A DNA stretch of 64,000 bases from Planctomycetota bacterium (lineage in GTDB: Bacteria > Planctomycetota > Planctomycetia > Pirellulales > Pirellulaceae), in NCBI GenBank assembly GCA_026692905.1, contig JAPLNL010000119.1:124001-188000 (forward strand), read 5' to 3'. Under the pieces are notes generated by a model that had not been told where the DNA came from, made no database searches, and saw only the letters and a program-made list of their open reading frames with translations. A program made the translations under genes and the position numbers. This document shows positions 53,759 through 62,111 of this stretch, in pieces; position 1 is the first letter of the stretch; each line of letters starts with the position of its first letter.

Positions 53759-54173
53759 TCAATCGAAATTGATGATGGAGCTGATCGTCGTCCCACAAAT
53801 TTCGCATTAGCAAACAGATCGAATAGGTCGCTTTGAGATCGCCGTACCCTTGGCCTGCTCGGAGTTGATCGGTGTAAGCTTGGCATGCGTAAAAAACAGC
53901 ACGCTTGGCAAAACTTGATTGAACCACAATCTGGATTTCAACTATCAAAACACGACCGAGCTGATCGGTCGCTTTCACGTCCACGCAAACCAACTTGTCG
54001 GTCTCGAAATCCCTCATTCCAAACGGATTGAGATACTCTACCGAAACAATAGGATACGGCAGTCGAAGCACCGCGTTGAGCAGGCTGATCAGACAGATTT
54101 CATTTCCATGCTTGCCAAAGATCTTGCGAAACGCAAAATCAATCCAAGCTCTAATCCCAATCTTCATCGACAT
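53583..54173 (-). CDS. Rpn family PD-(D/E)XK nuclease / putative transposase, N-terminal part
   Basis: RAWIDFAFRKIFGKHGNEIC at the start, VEYLNPFGMRDFETDKLVCV, then DVKATDQLGRVLIVEIQ carry the core of the PD-(D/E)XK fold (Asp in DVKA, Glu-x-Gln in VEIQ) of the recombination-promoting nuclease family. The start is taken at ATG 54173 (or 54167), the usual distance before this motif; the frame is open to 54230. The domain ends at a frameshift after about residue 175, and the remaining codons to the stop at 53583 are out of frame. Rpn proteins are linked to RecA-independent gene transfer and phage defence. Confidence 0.7.
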   Translation of the reverse strand: MSMKIGIRAWIDFAFRKIFGKHGNEICLISLLNAVLRLPYPIVSVEYLNPFGMRDFETDKLVCVDVKATDQLGRVLIVEIQIVVQSSFAKRAVFYACQAYTDQLRAGQGYGDLKATYSICLLMRNLWDDDQLHHQFRLIERESGRVLEESIEIHTVELAKYNGTSSDVRGASVLEQWDQEFERTYGRGAARATSWP

Positions 54174-54230
54174 CGCTATCAATCCGTTCTTCCACTCCCA
54201 CTCCAACTTCAATGGGCAAGAGTTTAGCAA

Positions 54231-54800
54231 AACGACTTGACTCGCGTTGAGCCCAGCGAAGAGAATCTTGGAAGGCGAATCAAAACAGGTGTATTGGGCG
54301 TGCCGCAGGCCTTACGTTTTCTTTCAAACTGCGAACTTCCTACTTCGCACTTCAGCGCAGAGACTCATCCCCGCCGCTCGTGCTTCGCCTTCGCGGGCTG
54401 GGACTCGCTCGCTTTTGCTCGCTCGGTCTGATCCCCCTCGGCTTCGCTAGAGCGCTGACTTGGAATCGTTCTTTGCGGTTCACCGCCAACTGACAACTAG
54501 CCACTGCCAACTCACTTCTCCGCTCTCGTGCCGAGGGCGATCAGACTGGCTTCCTTGCCATCCCATCCCAGCCAGTCAATCGGCGGCATCCGTGACCGCC
54601 GTTTTCAGTTCTTACTTTACCGACAGACCAGAAGCCAAGAGTGCGTCTTGCAGCGGGCAATATTCGCAACTGGAGCTGACATGCGGCGGCGACCGTCGTT
54701 ATCCTTTCGTTTGGACGCCACACTGTCGCCGCCTGTTCAGCGGGTTGGCATGCAGGCAACATTGCCAATCAATGACTCCTGGCACCTTAATTCTTGGCCG
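54231..54800. other. Gene-free region between Rpn and Trx-like genes
   Basis: 570 bases with no supported gene. 54370-54460 is rich in cgct/gctcg words reminiscent of repeat family A, and gccaactgacaactagccac near 54487 is followed by a similar 'actgccaact' word. None of the open frames has recognisable content. Confidence 0.4.
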
Positions 54801-55274
54801 TCATTCAACGCTATCGGTGGCTGACACATTTTCGCTTTCCCCAATCGATTGAATATTCTCGAATTGGTCAAACCAGCGGACTTCATCGGAATTGAAGTCG
54901 ACGATTGCAACCCCCGAAGTTCCGCTGGGGATTTTTGGAAAAAGTTTTTGAAAGACACCAAGGGAGCGACCCTGGAGTTCACGTAAATCGACTCGACACG
55001 CGGTAAGTCGCTCACGAACAAGAAGACTTCGACCACTCCTTTTCAACCAATCGTAGTGTTTATAAGTCAAAGGATCCCAATCCGCAAAACAGCAAACGAG
55101 AACCCTTGGTTTATGTCCAGATTCGATCATCGATTCAATCTCGCTGAGCGATTTCCAATCAACTATCCCGTTGCTGCCCTGAGTCATGAGGGCACAGCAT
55201 ATTAAAACCAACGACATGACCAAGATTGCAGAAGCGACAGAAAATCTAAATCTTACTTTCGAGGATTCGACCAT
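54801..55274 (-). CDS. Membrane-anchored thioredoxin-like protein without CxxC
   Basis: 157 residues. A membrane segment lies at about 12-30 (SVASAILVMSLVLICCALM). The rest resembles a thioredoxin fold: PRVLVCCFADWDPLTYKHYD, where a CxxC would normally follow ADW, and a later IPSGTSGVAIVDFNSDEVRW in the place of the cis-Pro strand. Lack of the cysteine pair suggests a binding rather than redox role. Its start overlaps the end of the RHS gene by 22 bases, a position typical for an immunity gene of an RHS toxin tip. Both readings are inference. Confidence 0.6.
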   Translation of the reverse strand: MVESSKVRFRFSVASAILVMSLVLICCALMTQGSNGIVDWKSLSEIESMIESGHKPRVLVCCFADWDPLTYKHYDWLKRSGRSLLVRERLTACRVDLRELQGRSLGVFQKLFPKIPSGTSGVAIVDFNSDEVRWFDQFENIQSIGESENVSATDSVE

Positions 55275-56926
55275 TTCTTACACGCTCCCTTTGCTGCCGC
55301 GCCCATTCGTGGCTCTTTCGTTGGAGGTGGATCGGTATGATTATTTGGCACCCCATACCCCAAAAGCTGGCAGACCTGAATCTCTACGACGCATCCAAAT
55401 TTGCAATAACTTCCAGAAAAGCTAACCGTAGCTTCAATTGCAATCATTTGACCCGGGCGAGTGAAGTAAATCGCACTCGGTGGCTTGCCTTGGCTCATGT
55501 ATACAATCGACGAAAACACGTAATCCTCACATTTTCCAGCTGCTTTGTCACAGCGAATTGGGCAATTCCAATCCGCTTGAACCCATTTCTCTTCCGCACT
55601 TGAGGAATGACTGCATGCGGTGGTCGAAAAATCATTTTGATGCACCTTCATACCGTTCAATGGATTGAATACCTTGTCGTGACTTCCGAAAAACGACACA
55701 TGAAGATAAGTGTTCTTTCCACATTCGGCGGGGCTTTCTGTTGCGTCAACGGACGCTGAAGCATACAAGCTGCCGATAACCTCTTTATTATCGATGACAG
55801 GGTTTCCGTTGACCACGTCGACTGGATCTATGTAAGGAGCCGACGCAGATGATCCACACAAAGATATTCCATGTGAGCCTGAAATGCTCGAATTGCCTGA
55901 TGGGTCTACTTCAGCGACAGGTCTCGCGTTCCCGTACAAGTAGTAATTCCATCCAGTTGTATACCCGATAGGGTCTCTGGTGAGGAACCTACCTGTCAAT
56001 CTACTCATCCATCTTGCCCTAAAGTGATGCAGGCCCAGCGTCGCATCCCATTCTCGAGCTGTGTAGGTGTAACGATTACCAGCAGCAGAACTCGTCTGTA
56101 CCGTTGCCGATGCGTTCAAGAAGGTTGGCTGGCCGTAGGCCGTGTAGGCATAACGTTCCTGCACCACGCCGGTTGAGTTCGTTAGAGCGTAGATCGAATA
56201 TTGCTGGTTTCGGTGATAGTACAAGACCGTCCCACCGGTGCCAGTCGTTTTACGAACCACTGGTTCGTCGATGTAGCTTCCAAACACGTATCGATAAGTA
56301 GCAGTCGATGCTGCTCCACCGCGAGGATAGTCGGCGATCGTTTGCTGGTCTGCTTGGAAGTAGACCAATGCCGTGGAGCCTTGCGTTCTTGCAACACGTC
56401 TTCCCAACGCATCGTACTCAAACGTCACGTCCGCTGATCCATTGGCGTCGATGTCCGACGACTTCATCTTGTTGTCAAAATCCCAGGAGAAGAACAGGCT
56501 TGAGGCTTGAGACGTGAGGCTTGAGGGGAGTACGGTTTGGTTGCCTTTGACATCTGTCGTGACGGATTGGCCACCTGACGTCAACAACTCGTGAGTTGGA
56601 CCGTGCGTTCGAGTCACTGCCGTTCCGTTGGTTGTCACGCTGGACCAGTCCCCAACCGAAGTTAGCGACCATGTTTGCGCCAGAGCGGCTGTACCGCTTG
56701 TCGCGGCCCGTCGGTAGCCAGATAGTCGATCCTCGGAATCGTAGGTCGTTCCCGCAGCCGTGAAGCCGTAGCCGCTCATGACACCTGCGATCGTTTCGGC
56801 TGTCTTGTTCTTGTTGGCGTCCCACGAATAACCTAGGTTGCCAATATCCGCACCGACGCTGTTTGGATCCCGAACGGTCAACTGATTGCCACCAGCATCA
56901 TAAGTCACCGCAGTGGCTTTGTCCAA
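55253..56926 (-). CDS. RHS-repeat protein, 5'-truncated, with variable C-terminal tip
   Basis: 557 residues from TTG 56926. YD-type repeats (VTYDAGGNQLTVRD, VTFEYDALGRRVARTQGS) lead to the RHS core (YTAREWDATLGLHHFRARWM, RFLTRDPIGY, NYYLYGNARPVAEVDPSG), which ends near residue 345. The last ~210 residues are a tip with ten cysteines (for example DWNCPIRCDKAAGKC), unlike any toxin I recognise. Full RHS proteins exceed 1000 residues, and the frame upstream stays RHS-like only to about 56980 (TDAAGRTIRSLDGL), where it meets unrelated DNA. No secretion signal remains. It is thus an orphan tip or pseudogene, followed by a possible immunity gene. Confidence 0.75.
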   Translation of the reverse strand: MDKATAVTYDAGGNQLTVRDPNSVGADIGNLGYSWDANKNKTAETIAGVMSGYGFTAAGTTYDSEDRLSGYRRAATSGTAALAQTWSLTSVGDWSSVTTNGTAVTRTHGPTHELLTSGGQSVTTDVKGNQTVLPSSLTSQASSLFFSWDFDNKMKSSDIDANGSADVTFEYDALGRRVARTQGSTALVYFQADQQTIADYPRGGAASTATYRYVFGSYIDEPVVRKTTGTGGTVLYYHRNQQYSIYALTNSTGVVQERYAYTAYGQPTFLNASATVQTSSAAGNRYTYTAREWDATLGLHHFRARWMSRLTGRFLTRDPIGYTTGWNYYLYGNARPVAEVDPSGNSSISGSHGISLCGSSASAPYIDPVDVVNGNPVIDNKEVIGSLYASASVDATESPAECGKNTYLHVSFFGSHDKVFNPLNGMKVHQNDFSTTACSHSSSAEEKWVQADWNCPIRCDKAAGKCEDYVFSSIVYMSQGKPPSAIYFTRPGQMIAIEATVSFSGSYCKFGCVVEIQVCQLLGYGVPNNHTDPPPTKEPRMGAAAKGACKKWSNPRK

Positions 56927-56971
56927 TCCGTCCAGTGAGCGAATCGTTCTCCCTGCCGCATCGGTCCAAGT

Positions 56972-57325
56972 TTTTGTGGAGTTGCGCGAGGTTCGCCTCG
57001 TGGGGCTGACGTTACATGGAGACTGGCAGCGGCTTCGGCCGGGCCTGGCTGGTTTTCCGTGGGAGATTCGGCAGCCGTGCTGGACCCGACTTCGGCCAAT
57101 GGAGTTCTTCGGGCGTTGCTTTCAGGTATCAGTGCGGGAAAGCTCGCATGCGGAGTGCGAAATGGAGTCTTGCCACCCGAACAAGCCGCGACGATTGACA
57201 ATGACTGGTTTTTCGGCTGGTTTCAGAGCGCTTCAACGCAACTCAGGGAGTTCTATCGTTCACTGGGAGCAACAGGGTTCGCTGACAATGAAGACACAGC
57301 CGTGGAAGTTTCACGTTCAAAATAG
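56972..57325 (+). pseudogene. C-terminal remnant of a FAD-dependent oxidoreductase/halogenase-like protein
   Basis: On the plus strand an uninterrupted frame reads RGADVTWRLAAASAGPGWFS then VGDSAAVLDPTSANGVLRAL, the conserved FAD-binding 'GPGW...VGDAA.VLDP..S.GV..AL.SG' block of flavin-dependent halogenase-like and geranylgeranyl-reductase-like proteins, followed by a family-like tail (NDWFFGWFQSASTQLREFYR). The N-terminal Rossmann part is absent. The left end abuts the truncated RHS gene on the other strand at about 56960-56985, so both genes lost their 5' ends at one junction. Its right end overlaps the 3' end of the next minus-strand gene by about 70 bases. Confidence 0.65.
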
Positions 57326-58398
57326 CGGTTCACTCTTCGCTTCCAAATGAAACCGTCTAGCACGTAATGCGTGATCTGAGGGACGACCAACAGAGGCACC
57401 AACAGATGTTGGCTTGAGGCCCATTCCTGCGGAGTACCGAACAGCCACGCGCGTTCGTGCCATACTCCCACGTCCCAAAGAAACTCTTCCACGTACGCCA
57501 GGGCCCACACGATCGCCAAAAAGGATATCCAATGGGGGCGATAAACATGGTTCGACTCTCTCGTTTGTCGAAAGCGAACCCAGTAAACGAGAACGAGGTA
57601 AGGGACTCCATGCGTAATCACATTGGTCACCGTAAAAGCGAAATCAGAATTGAAAACGACCATGCCTACATACCAACAAATCGCGGTGGTCAATAGCAAC
57701 AAGTCTTTGCCTGGATTGTACTGCTGATAGAGAACCGCTCGAATCACACTGCGCAGCCCATAGGTTGCCAGCGATATCCAGTACACAAGTGGCGCGTACG
57801 TTGCGAATGCTGGTGGGATCGAGATGAAATCTCCTTCTTTGAACCACCAAAAATTGCGTGGCAGATGCGTGTGCCAATACAACAGTGGATAAAGTGTCGC
57901 TGCGTAGATGGCGGTTGTGTCAATCCACCAGCCACCTCGACTTCGCTCGCCCGCTTTAGCCCGATAAAGTGCCAGCCACCCATACTGCTGTCGGACGAAA
58001 TGAAAGACGGCCATATAAGCTAGCACGCGCCAGAAGACCACTGAACCCTCGCGATAAACGATCCACGCCACGGCGAATGACACCAGAGGTGTTAGCCCAT
58101 ATAGCCAAGGACGTTTTGACAACTCCTTGCGATCGAAGTAGACGCGAAAACCGGTCGCATACACGTGCGCCGCGTCGATCATCAAAATCATTCCGACCCA
58201 TAACCAATCTGGCATATCGCTGTGCACGAGTCCCAATGGCACCCCCAACAACAACAAACTCAATGCCAGAACAGCACTACCCAAGAACGTCATTAGATCG
58301 ACGCGCGCCGAAAAGAGCCAAGGCAACTCCCGATCAACAGCAGAACTCGCCGTCGTAGATGCAGTCAGTGGCTTCTCTGGTGATGCGGCGCTTTGCAA
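57253..58398 (-). CDS. Polytopic membrane protein of unknown function, last gene of the DUF4178/DUF350 operon
   Basis: 381 residues with about nine membrane spans. Conserved-looking histidines lie near membrane boundaries (MIDAAHVYATGFRVYFDRKE, YMAVFHFVRQQYGWLALYRA, VITHGVPYLVLVYWVRFR, PQITHYVLDGFIWKRR), a pattern seen in metal- or lipid-dependent membrane enzymes, but no family is recognised. The proposed start is a TTG two bases after the upstream gene's stop, so the start is uncertain; later starts would remove only the polar N-terminus. Tight spacing makes it part of the operon running from the right edge. Confidence 0.75.
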   Translation of the reverse strand: MQSAASPEKPLTASTTASSAVDRELPWLFSARVDLMTFLGSAVLALSLLLLGVPLGLVHSDMPDWLWVGMILMIDAAHVYATGFRVYFDRKELSKRPWLYGLTPLVSFAVAWIVYREGSVVFWRVLAYMAVFHFVRQQYGWLALYRAKAGERSRGGWWIDTTAIYAATLYPLLYWHTHLPRNFWWFKEGDFISIPPAFATYAPLVYWISLATYGLRSVIRAVLYQQYNPGKDLLLLTTAICWYVGMVVFNSDFAFTVTNVITHGVPYLVLVYWVRFRQTRESNHVYRPHWISFLAIVWALAYVEEFLWDVGVWHERAWLFGTPQEWASSQHLLVPLLVVPQITHYVLDGFIWKRRVNRYFERETSTAVSSLSANPVAPSER

Positions 58399-58399
58399 A

Positions 58400-60019
58400 T
58401 CAACTTGCTCTCGCTAAAAGGACTTCATCGGCAGCTCGAACCCCATGGTAGAACGCTTCCTCCAACAAAGCGATACCGCTCAAGTCCGTGTTGGCAAAGT
58501 GGATGGTTCCATCCGAAATTGCCGCCGCTTTACGGGCTGGTCCCCATACAAAACCGGGATACGGCTGGATCATGGCATGTCCCCAACGCATGATATCGAC
58601 CCGAGTCACCAAGCTCCGAATATCGGGATGGGCTAAACTAAGATCTGCCAGCACCAAGTCCGCCCAATCAGCCCACCCAAGTTGCAAGAGTTTCTCGCGT
58701 GATTGCATCGGACTGATATCGGTGAACGGATAATACCATGTGAAAACACTCGGGCCGTAATCATTCCCCGATTGATGTGTGGAGACCACGTAACCTAGAG
58801 ACTTACTGCCGTAGAGAATGTTATCCCAGCATAGTGGAAATCCGTTTTCCTGGGGACGGTCCCGCAAATGGACGTTTGCCACCAGCCAGGAACTGTACTG
58901 AAAATCAGCAGTCGAGCGACCCGTACGAGCCGAAAAATCCTGAATCACGTGCGGTGCAAGAAATTGAGGCAACGCAAAGATCACGCGGTCAGTACGAAAC
59001 CCAATCGGTTGCTGACGTTTTTTATCATAAGCCACCACCGTTGTACCGAACGGTTCAGCATGATTTCGTGACGGAACAATTTGGTATACAAGCTGACCGC
59101 TACGCAGTTGGTCACTCAAGCGCGATGTTAAGTGCTGGACAATGTGACCGTTCCCGGACGGCCAGGTGATAACGTCCTGCGAGTCTTTCGAAGCAGTCCG
59201 CATTCGTGCCGCAAAATAAAGGATGCCCGCCCATGCACTGGTGCGATCGAGGGGCAACCCATAATCATCGCGACAGCCGTATTCCACGTACCAAAACAAG
59301 CGGGGTGAAGTCCATCCCTGACGATTCATCCAACTCAACATCGATTCTTTATCAAGTGCGATCGCTTCGGAATCGTCGGACCCGGTAGCGATAGGAAGTG
59401 AGAAAAACCGTCGGCCTTGTGCATCCCGTTTCTGCGCCCAAGTCGACATGCAAGCGTCGAATTCCGATTTCTGCCGCAGATCGTCACGCGAGGCTCCATA
59501 ACCTGGATACAAACCCTCGTTCCAAACTCCTTCACAAAAGATCCGTTCCTCGGGTTCGCGACACAAATAATGTTCTGCCACAACAGGAACACCGTCTGCC
59601 GAGACATCCTCGACCACTCCCATCTCCTGCAATAGTTGTATTAGAGGCATGTTCTCCGGCATCGGGGTCGTTATGTAATGGGCAGCCCACGGGTACTGAA
59701 ACGAGCCGGTGATCCCGCTGCGAGAAGTGCCCCCAAATTGATCCTCGAGTTCCAACAGTACGAAATCGTAAAAGCCGGCCTGCTGCAATCGCCAGCCTGC
59801 AGACAAGCCCGCAATCCCTCCACCTACAATGACCACCGGTATTTCCTGCCAATCGGCATCGGCAGGAACAAGCGAAAGGCTATCCCTCAATCGATGCCCT
59901 AGACCGATGTCCGGTCCCAACAACTCTCCTTGCAGCGGAATGACACGCGGCTCACAGCCGATCATCGAGGCAGCTGATATTCCAAGCAGCGAATGAAATA
60001 GATCTCGGCGACTAATCAC
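58400..60019 (-). CDS. Tat-exported FAD-dependent amine-oxidase-like lipoprotein
   Basis: 539 residues from GTG 60019, chosen because a twin-arginine signal then starts at residue 3 (SRRDLF) and ends in a lipobox-like SMIGC at C22. A Rossmann FAD motif follows ([20 protein letters not shown], glycines at 66-71; [14 protein letters not shown]), and the C-terminal [20 protein letters not shown] fits the FAD-binding end of amine oxidases/desaturases. It is probably located on the periplasmic side of a membrane. The start overlaps the spermidine-synthase-like gene by 8 bases. Oxidation of a polyamine-like product is an attractive guess from context, but no substrate residue supports it. Confidence 0.8.
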   Translation of the reverse strand: MISRRDLFHSLLGISAASMIGCEPRVIPLQGELLGPDIGLGHRLRDSLSLVPADADWQEIPVVIVGGGIAGLSAGWRLQQAGFYDFVLLELEDQFGGTSRSGITGSFQYPWAAHYITTPMPENMPLIQLLQEMGVVEDVSADGVPVVAEHYLCREPEERIFCEGVWNEGLYPGYGASRDDLRQKSEFDACMSTWAQKRDAQGRRFFSLPIATGSDDSEAIALDKESMLSWMNRQGWTSPRLFWYVEYGCRDDYGLPLDRTSAWAGILYFAARMRTASKDSQDVITWPSGNGHIVQHLTSRLSDQLRSGQLVYQIVPSRNHAEPFGTTVVAYDKKRQQPIGFRTDRVIFALPQFLAPHVIQDFSARTGRSTADFQYSSWLVANVHLRDRPQENGFPLCWDNILYGSKSLGYVVSTHQSGNDYGPSVFTWYYPFTDISPMQSREKLLQLGWADWADLVLADLSLAHPDIRSLVTRVDIMRWGHAMIQPYPGFVWGPARKAAAISDGTIHFANTDLSGIALLEEAFYHGVRAADEVLLARAS

Positions 60020-61538
60020 TTCGATTCCATTCTGAGTCGTAATAGTGAACCAGCGCCTGGTTATCGAGCCGGTTGATTTCGGAGTCCATCGGCTGCAAAT
60101 CCGCCGGCAACTCAAACAGTCCATTCAAAACGTCGTTGGTAAGAAATCGCAATTCACCCCGCACACGATCGAATGGTAACGGTGTCGAGTCAAACTCCGA
60201 TATGCTCGCGAGTGCAAACCCCCAGATACCGAACGATGGCACTGGCGCATGATAAGGACGCACGTGAAAGCCAGCTGCCTCCAACGTGCGAACGATACAC
60301 CAGTACGATTTCGGAGCCACGAGCGGAGAGGTGCATTGAACCGTTACGAGGGCTGCAGGTTTCAGTCGTTTTTGAAGAAGTCTAAAAAATCGGGTTGTAT
60401 AGAGTTTCCCCACCGAATACGATCCTGGGTCAGGAAAATCAATGATGACCGCATCGTATTGCGGGCCCGGCTTGCCAATCCAAAGAAATGCATCTTCGTT
60501 GATGACCTCGACTCGCGAATCGGAGAAAGCGCCGTGGTTTAGTCGATTGAGTGGCTCAAAGTTTTTTGACAGCTGCGTCATTGCAGGGTCCAAATCAACT
60601 AGGCTCAATGATTCAAGGCTGGAATACTTTAGGCATTCCCGAACTGCCAATCCATCTCCACCTCCCATGACTAGAACGTGTCGCGGTGGTTCATTCCCCA
60701 ACATGGCAGGATGCACGAGAGCTTCGTGATAGCGATATTCATCGACGGAATTGAACTGCAAATGGCCATTCAAAAAAAGCTGAAAGCCAAGCCTTTTCTG
60801 CGTGATAGCAATTCTCTGATAGGGCGAATGCGTGGTATAGATTATCTTGCCGCCCAATGCATTTTCCTCAGCTAACGTCGTGAGTTGGTCTGCTTTAAAG
60901 AACCCTACGCAGAGCAGGAAAGTCACAAGAATGGCTCTCCATCGCAATCTCTCGAGTCCGCGCGAACTCAACAAAGGCCGCAACAAGTACGTGCTCCACC
61001 ATGCAACCAACGCGTTGAGCATGCCGAACAGCAGGGAAGTTCGAACAAGACCAAGATAAGGCACAAACAAAATCGGAAACAAAAGGGAAGCTAACAGCGC
61101 GCCGATGTAGTCAAACGTAAGAACTCTTGATACGAGATCGCCAAAGTCCAAATACTCTTTTAGAATCCGCATCAGCAAGGGCAATTCCAACCCGACCAAC
61201 ACACCTATGGAAAATACCATCCCAAATAGCATGGGTCGAAACCAATCGATCCAGGGGAACGCGAGGAATAGAACCGGAGCCGAAACACCACCGATCAGCG
61301 CTAAGGCCAGTTCGATTTCGATAAAGTACCTTGCCAAATTCGACTGAATGTATTGTGACAACCACGCGCCTACTCCCATAGCCGAAAGATAGACGCCAAT
61401 CACAAACGAAAACTGGGTGACAGAGTCCCCTAGCACATAACTGGCCAACGTCCCGGCCAGCAACTCGTAAATCAGTCCGCACGTGGCGATCGCCAAGACA
61501 TTTAAATAAAGCAATGAGAGAGGCGCTCGGTTGATCAT
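60012..61538 (-). CDS. Membrane-fused spermidine synthase-like aminopropyltransferase
   Basis: 508 residues from ATG 61538, four bases after the DUF350 stop (the frame is open to 61583). The N-terminal ~220 residues form about seven membrane spans, beginning [20 protein letters not shown]. The C-terminal part is a spermidine-synthase fold: [20 protein letters not shown] (SAM site), [25 protein letters not shown] and [20 protein letters not shown] with the catalytic Asp region. This architecture differs from soluble SpeE and is found next to DUF350/DUF4178 genes in other bacteria. It probably modifies a membrane or periplasm-linked acceptor or makes a polyamine locally; the substrate is unknown. 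Confidence 0.85.
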   Translation of the reverse strand: MINRAPLSLLYLNVLAIATCGLIYELLAGTLASYVLGDSVTQFSFVIGVYLSAMGVGAWLSQYIQSNLARYFIEIELALALIGGVSAPVLFLAFPWIDWFRPMLFGMVFSIGVLVGLELPLLMRILKEYLDFGDLVSRVLTFDYIGALLASLLFPILFVPYLGLVRTSLLFGMLNALVAWWSTYLLRPLLSSRGLERLRWRAILVTFLLCVGFFKADQLTTLAEENALGGKIIYTTHSPYQRIAITQKRLGFQLFLNGHLQFNSVDEYRYHEALVHPAMLGNEPPRHVLVMGGGDGLAVRECLKYSSLESLSLVDLDPAMTQLSKNFEPLNRLNHGAFSDSRVEVINEDAFLWIGKPGPQYDAVIIDFPDPGSYSVGKLYTTRFFRLLQKRLKPAALVTVQCTSPLVAPKSYWCIVRTLEAAGFHVRPYHAPVPSFGIWGFALASISEFDSTPLPFDRVRGELRFLTNDVLNGLFELPADLQPMDSEINRLDNQALVHYYDSEWNRSD

Positions 61539-61542
61539 CGCA

Positions 61543-61827
61543 TCATCCCAAAATGGAAGCGGCAATGATGATTGAGATACCAATCACGATGGCACCCATG
61601 ATCACCGAAAGTGCAACATTGTGCTCATCGATGATTTCTTTCACGATCGAAAACGGAGTCAGTTTCTCCATAAGGAACAAACAGATCGTCAATACGATAA
61701 TCCCAACGATGGAAAACACGGCGACTGCTAACAAGTGGTAGGAAAGGAGCCCCATGGACCCCGCTCCCTGGCTACCATCAGCGATTGCCAATAACACCGA
61801 AGAAAGAAGCTGATTGAAAGAAACCAT
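61543..61827 (-). CDS. DUF350 (YjfL-like) membrane protein
   Basis: 94 residues from ATG 61827. A run gggagggg sits 7-14 bases upstream of this ATG, and the preceding gene's stop overlaps it as TAATG, so translation is coupled; the open frame to 61845 is ignored for that reason. Three membrane segments are seen ([40 protein letters not shown]), with the conserved polar [12 protein letters not shown] turn typical of DUF350. The family is small and of unknown function, often duplicated, and frequently next to DUF4178 and aminopropyltransferase genes. Here it is a single unit. Confidence 0.85.
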   Translation of the reverse strand: MVSFNQLLSSVLLAIADGSQGAGSMGLLSYHLLAVAVFSIVGIIVLTICLFLMEKLTPFSIVKEIIDEHNVALSVIMGAIVIGISIIIAASILG

Positions 61828-62012
61828 TATTTGCCCCCTCCCCAAGAACCACCTGAGGAGCGTCCGACGGACGAGGAGGACCGTCCGATGAACGAGTTGG
61901 ACCCAGATGAATTATCAAAGCTAGGCAATCGCCACCCGGAATACGCGGCCGCGGTAAATCCGAGGCAAACGCCGAACCCCGTCACGAGATAGATAACCAA
62001 TAGTGATTTCAA
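61827..62012 (-). CDS. Tiny membrane protein with Ser/Gly-rich tail (61 residues)
   Basis: An N-terminal hydrophobic helix (LLVIYLVTGFGVCLGFTAAA) is followed by a low-complexity tail of serine, glycine and a few arginines ending in SSGGSWGGGK. The stop shares one base with the DUF350 start (TAATG), which supports real translation. It is preceded by a 99-base gap after the DUF4178 gene. The tail could be surface-exposed or disordered in the cytoplasm; there is no homologue I recognise. Its place inside a tightly packed operon argues against a chance reading. Confidence 0.65.
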   Translation of the reverse strand: MKSLLVIYLVTGFGVCLGFTAAAYSGWRLPSFDNSSGSNSFIGRSSSSVGRSSGGSWGGGK

Positions 62013-62111
62013 AGCGAATACCCTTGTTCAAAAATTTCTAGGAACACCATAGCGGCTCTTCTCTCGGACCAATCCAAAAATACCAAAACGCTGCGATGAG
62101 TTAACGACTCT

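Noticed and set aside
54460-54852. Short plus-strand readings in the gap after the Rpn locus
   Set aside because: Composition is arbitrary, several frames are equally open, and part is antisense to the thioredoxin-like gene.
56905-57201. Minus-strand 98-residue reading upstream of the RHS gene
   Set aside because: It is antisense to the flavoprotein remnant, whose family motif is clear on the plus strand.
60012-61538. Housekeeping spermidine synthase (speE)
   Set aside because: The seven-span N-terminal fusion and DUF350/DUF4178 neighbours differ from the soluble enzyme encoded with speD.
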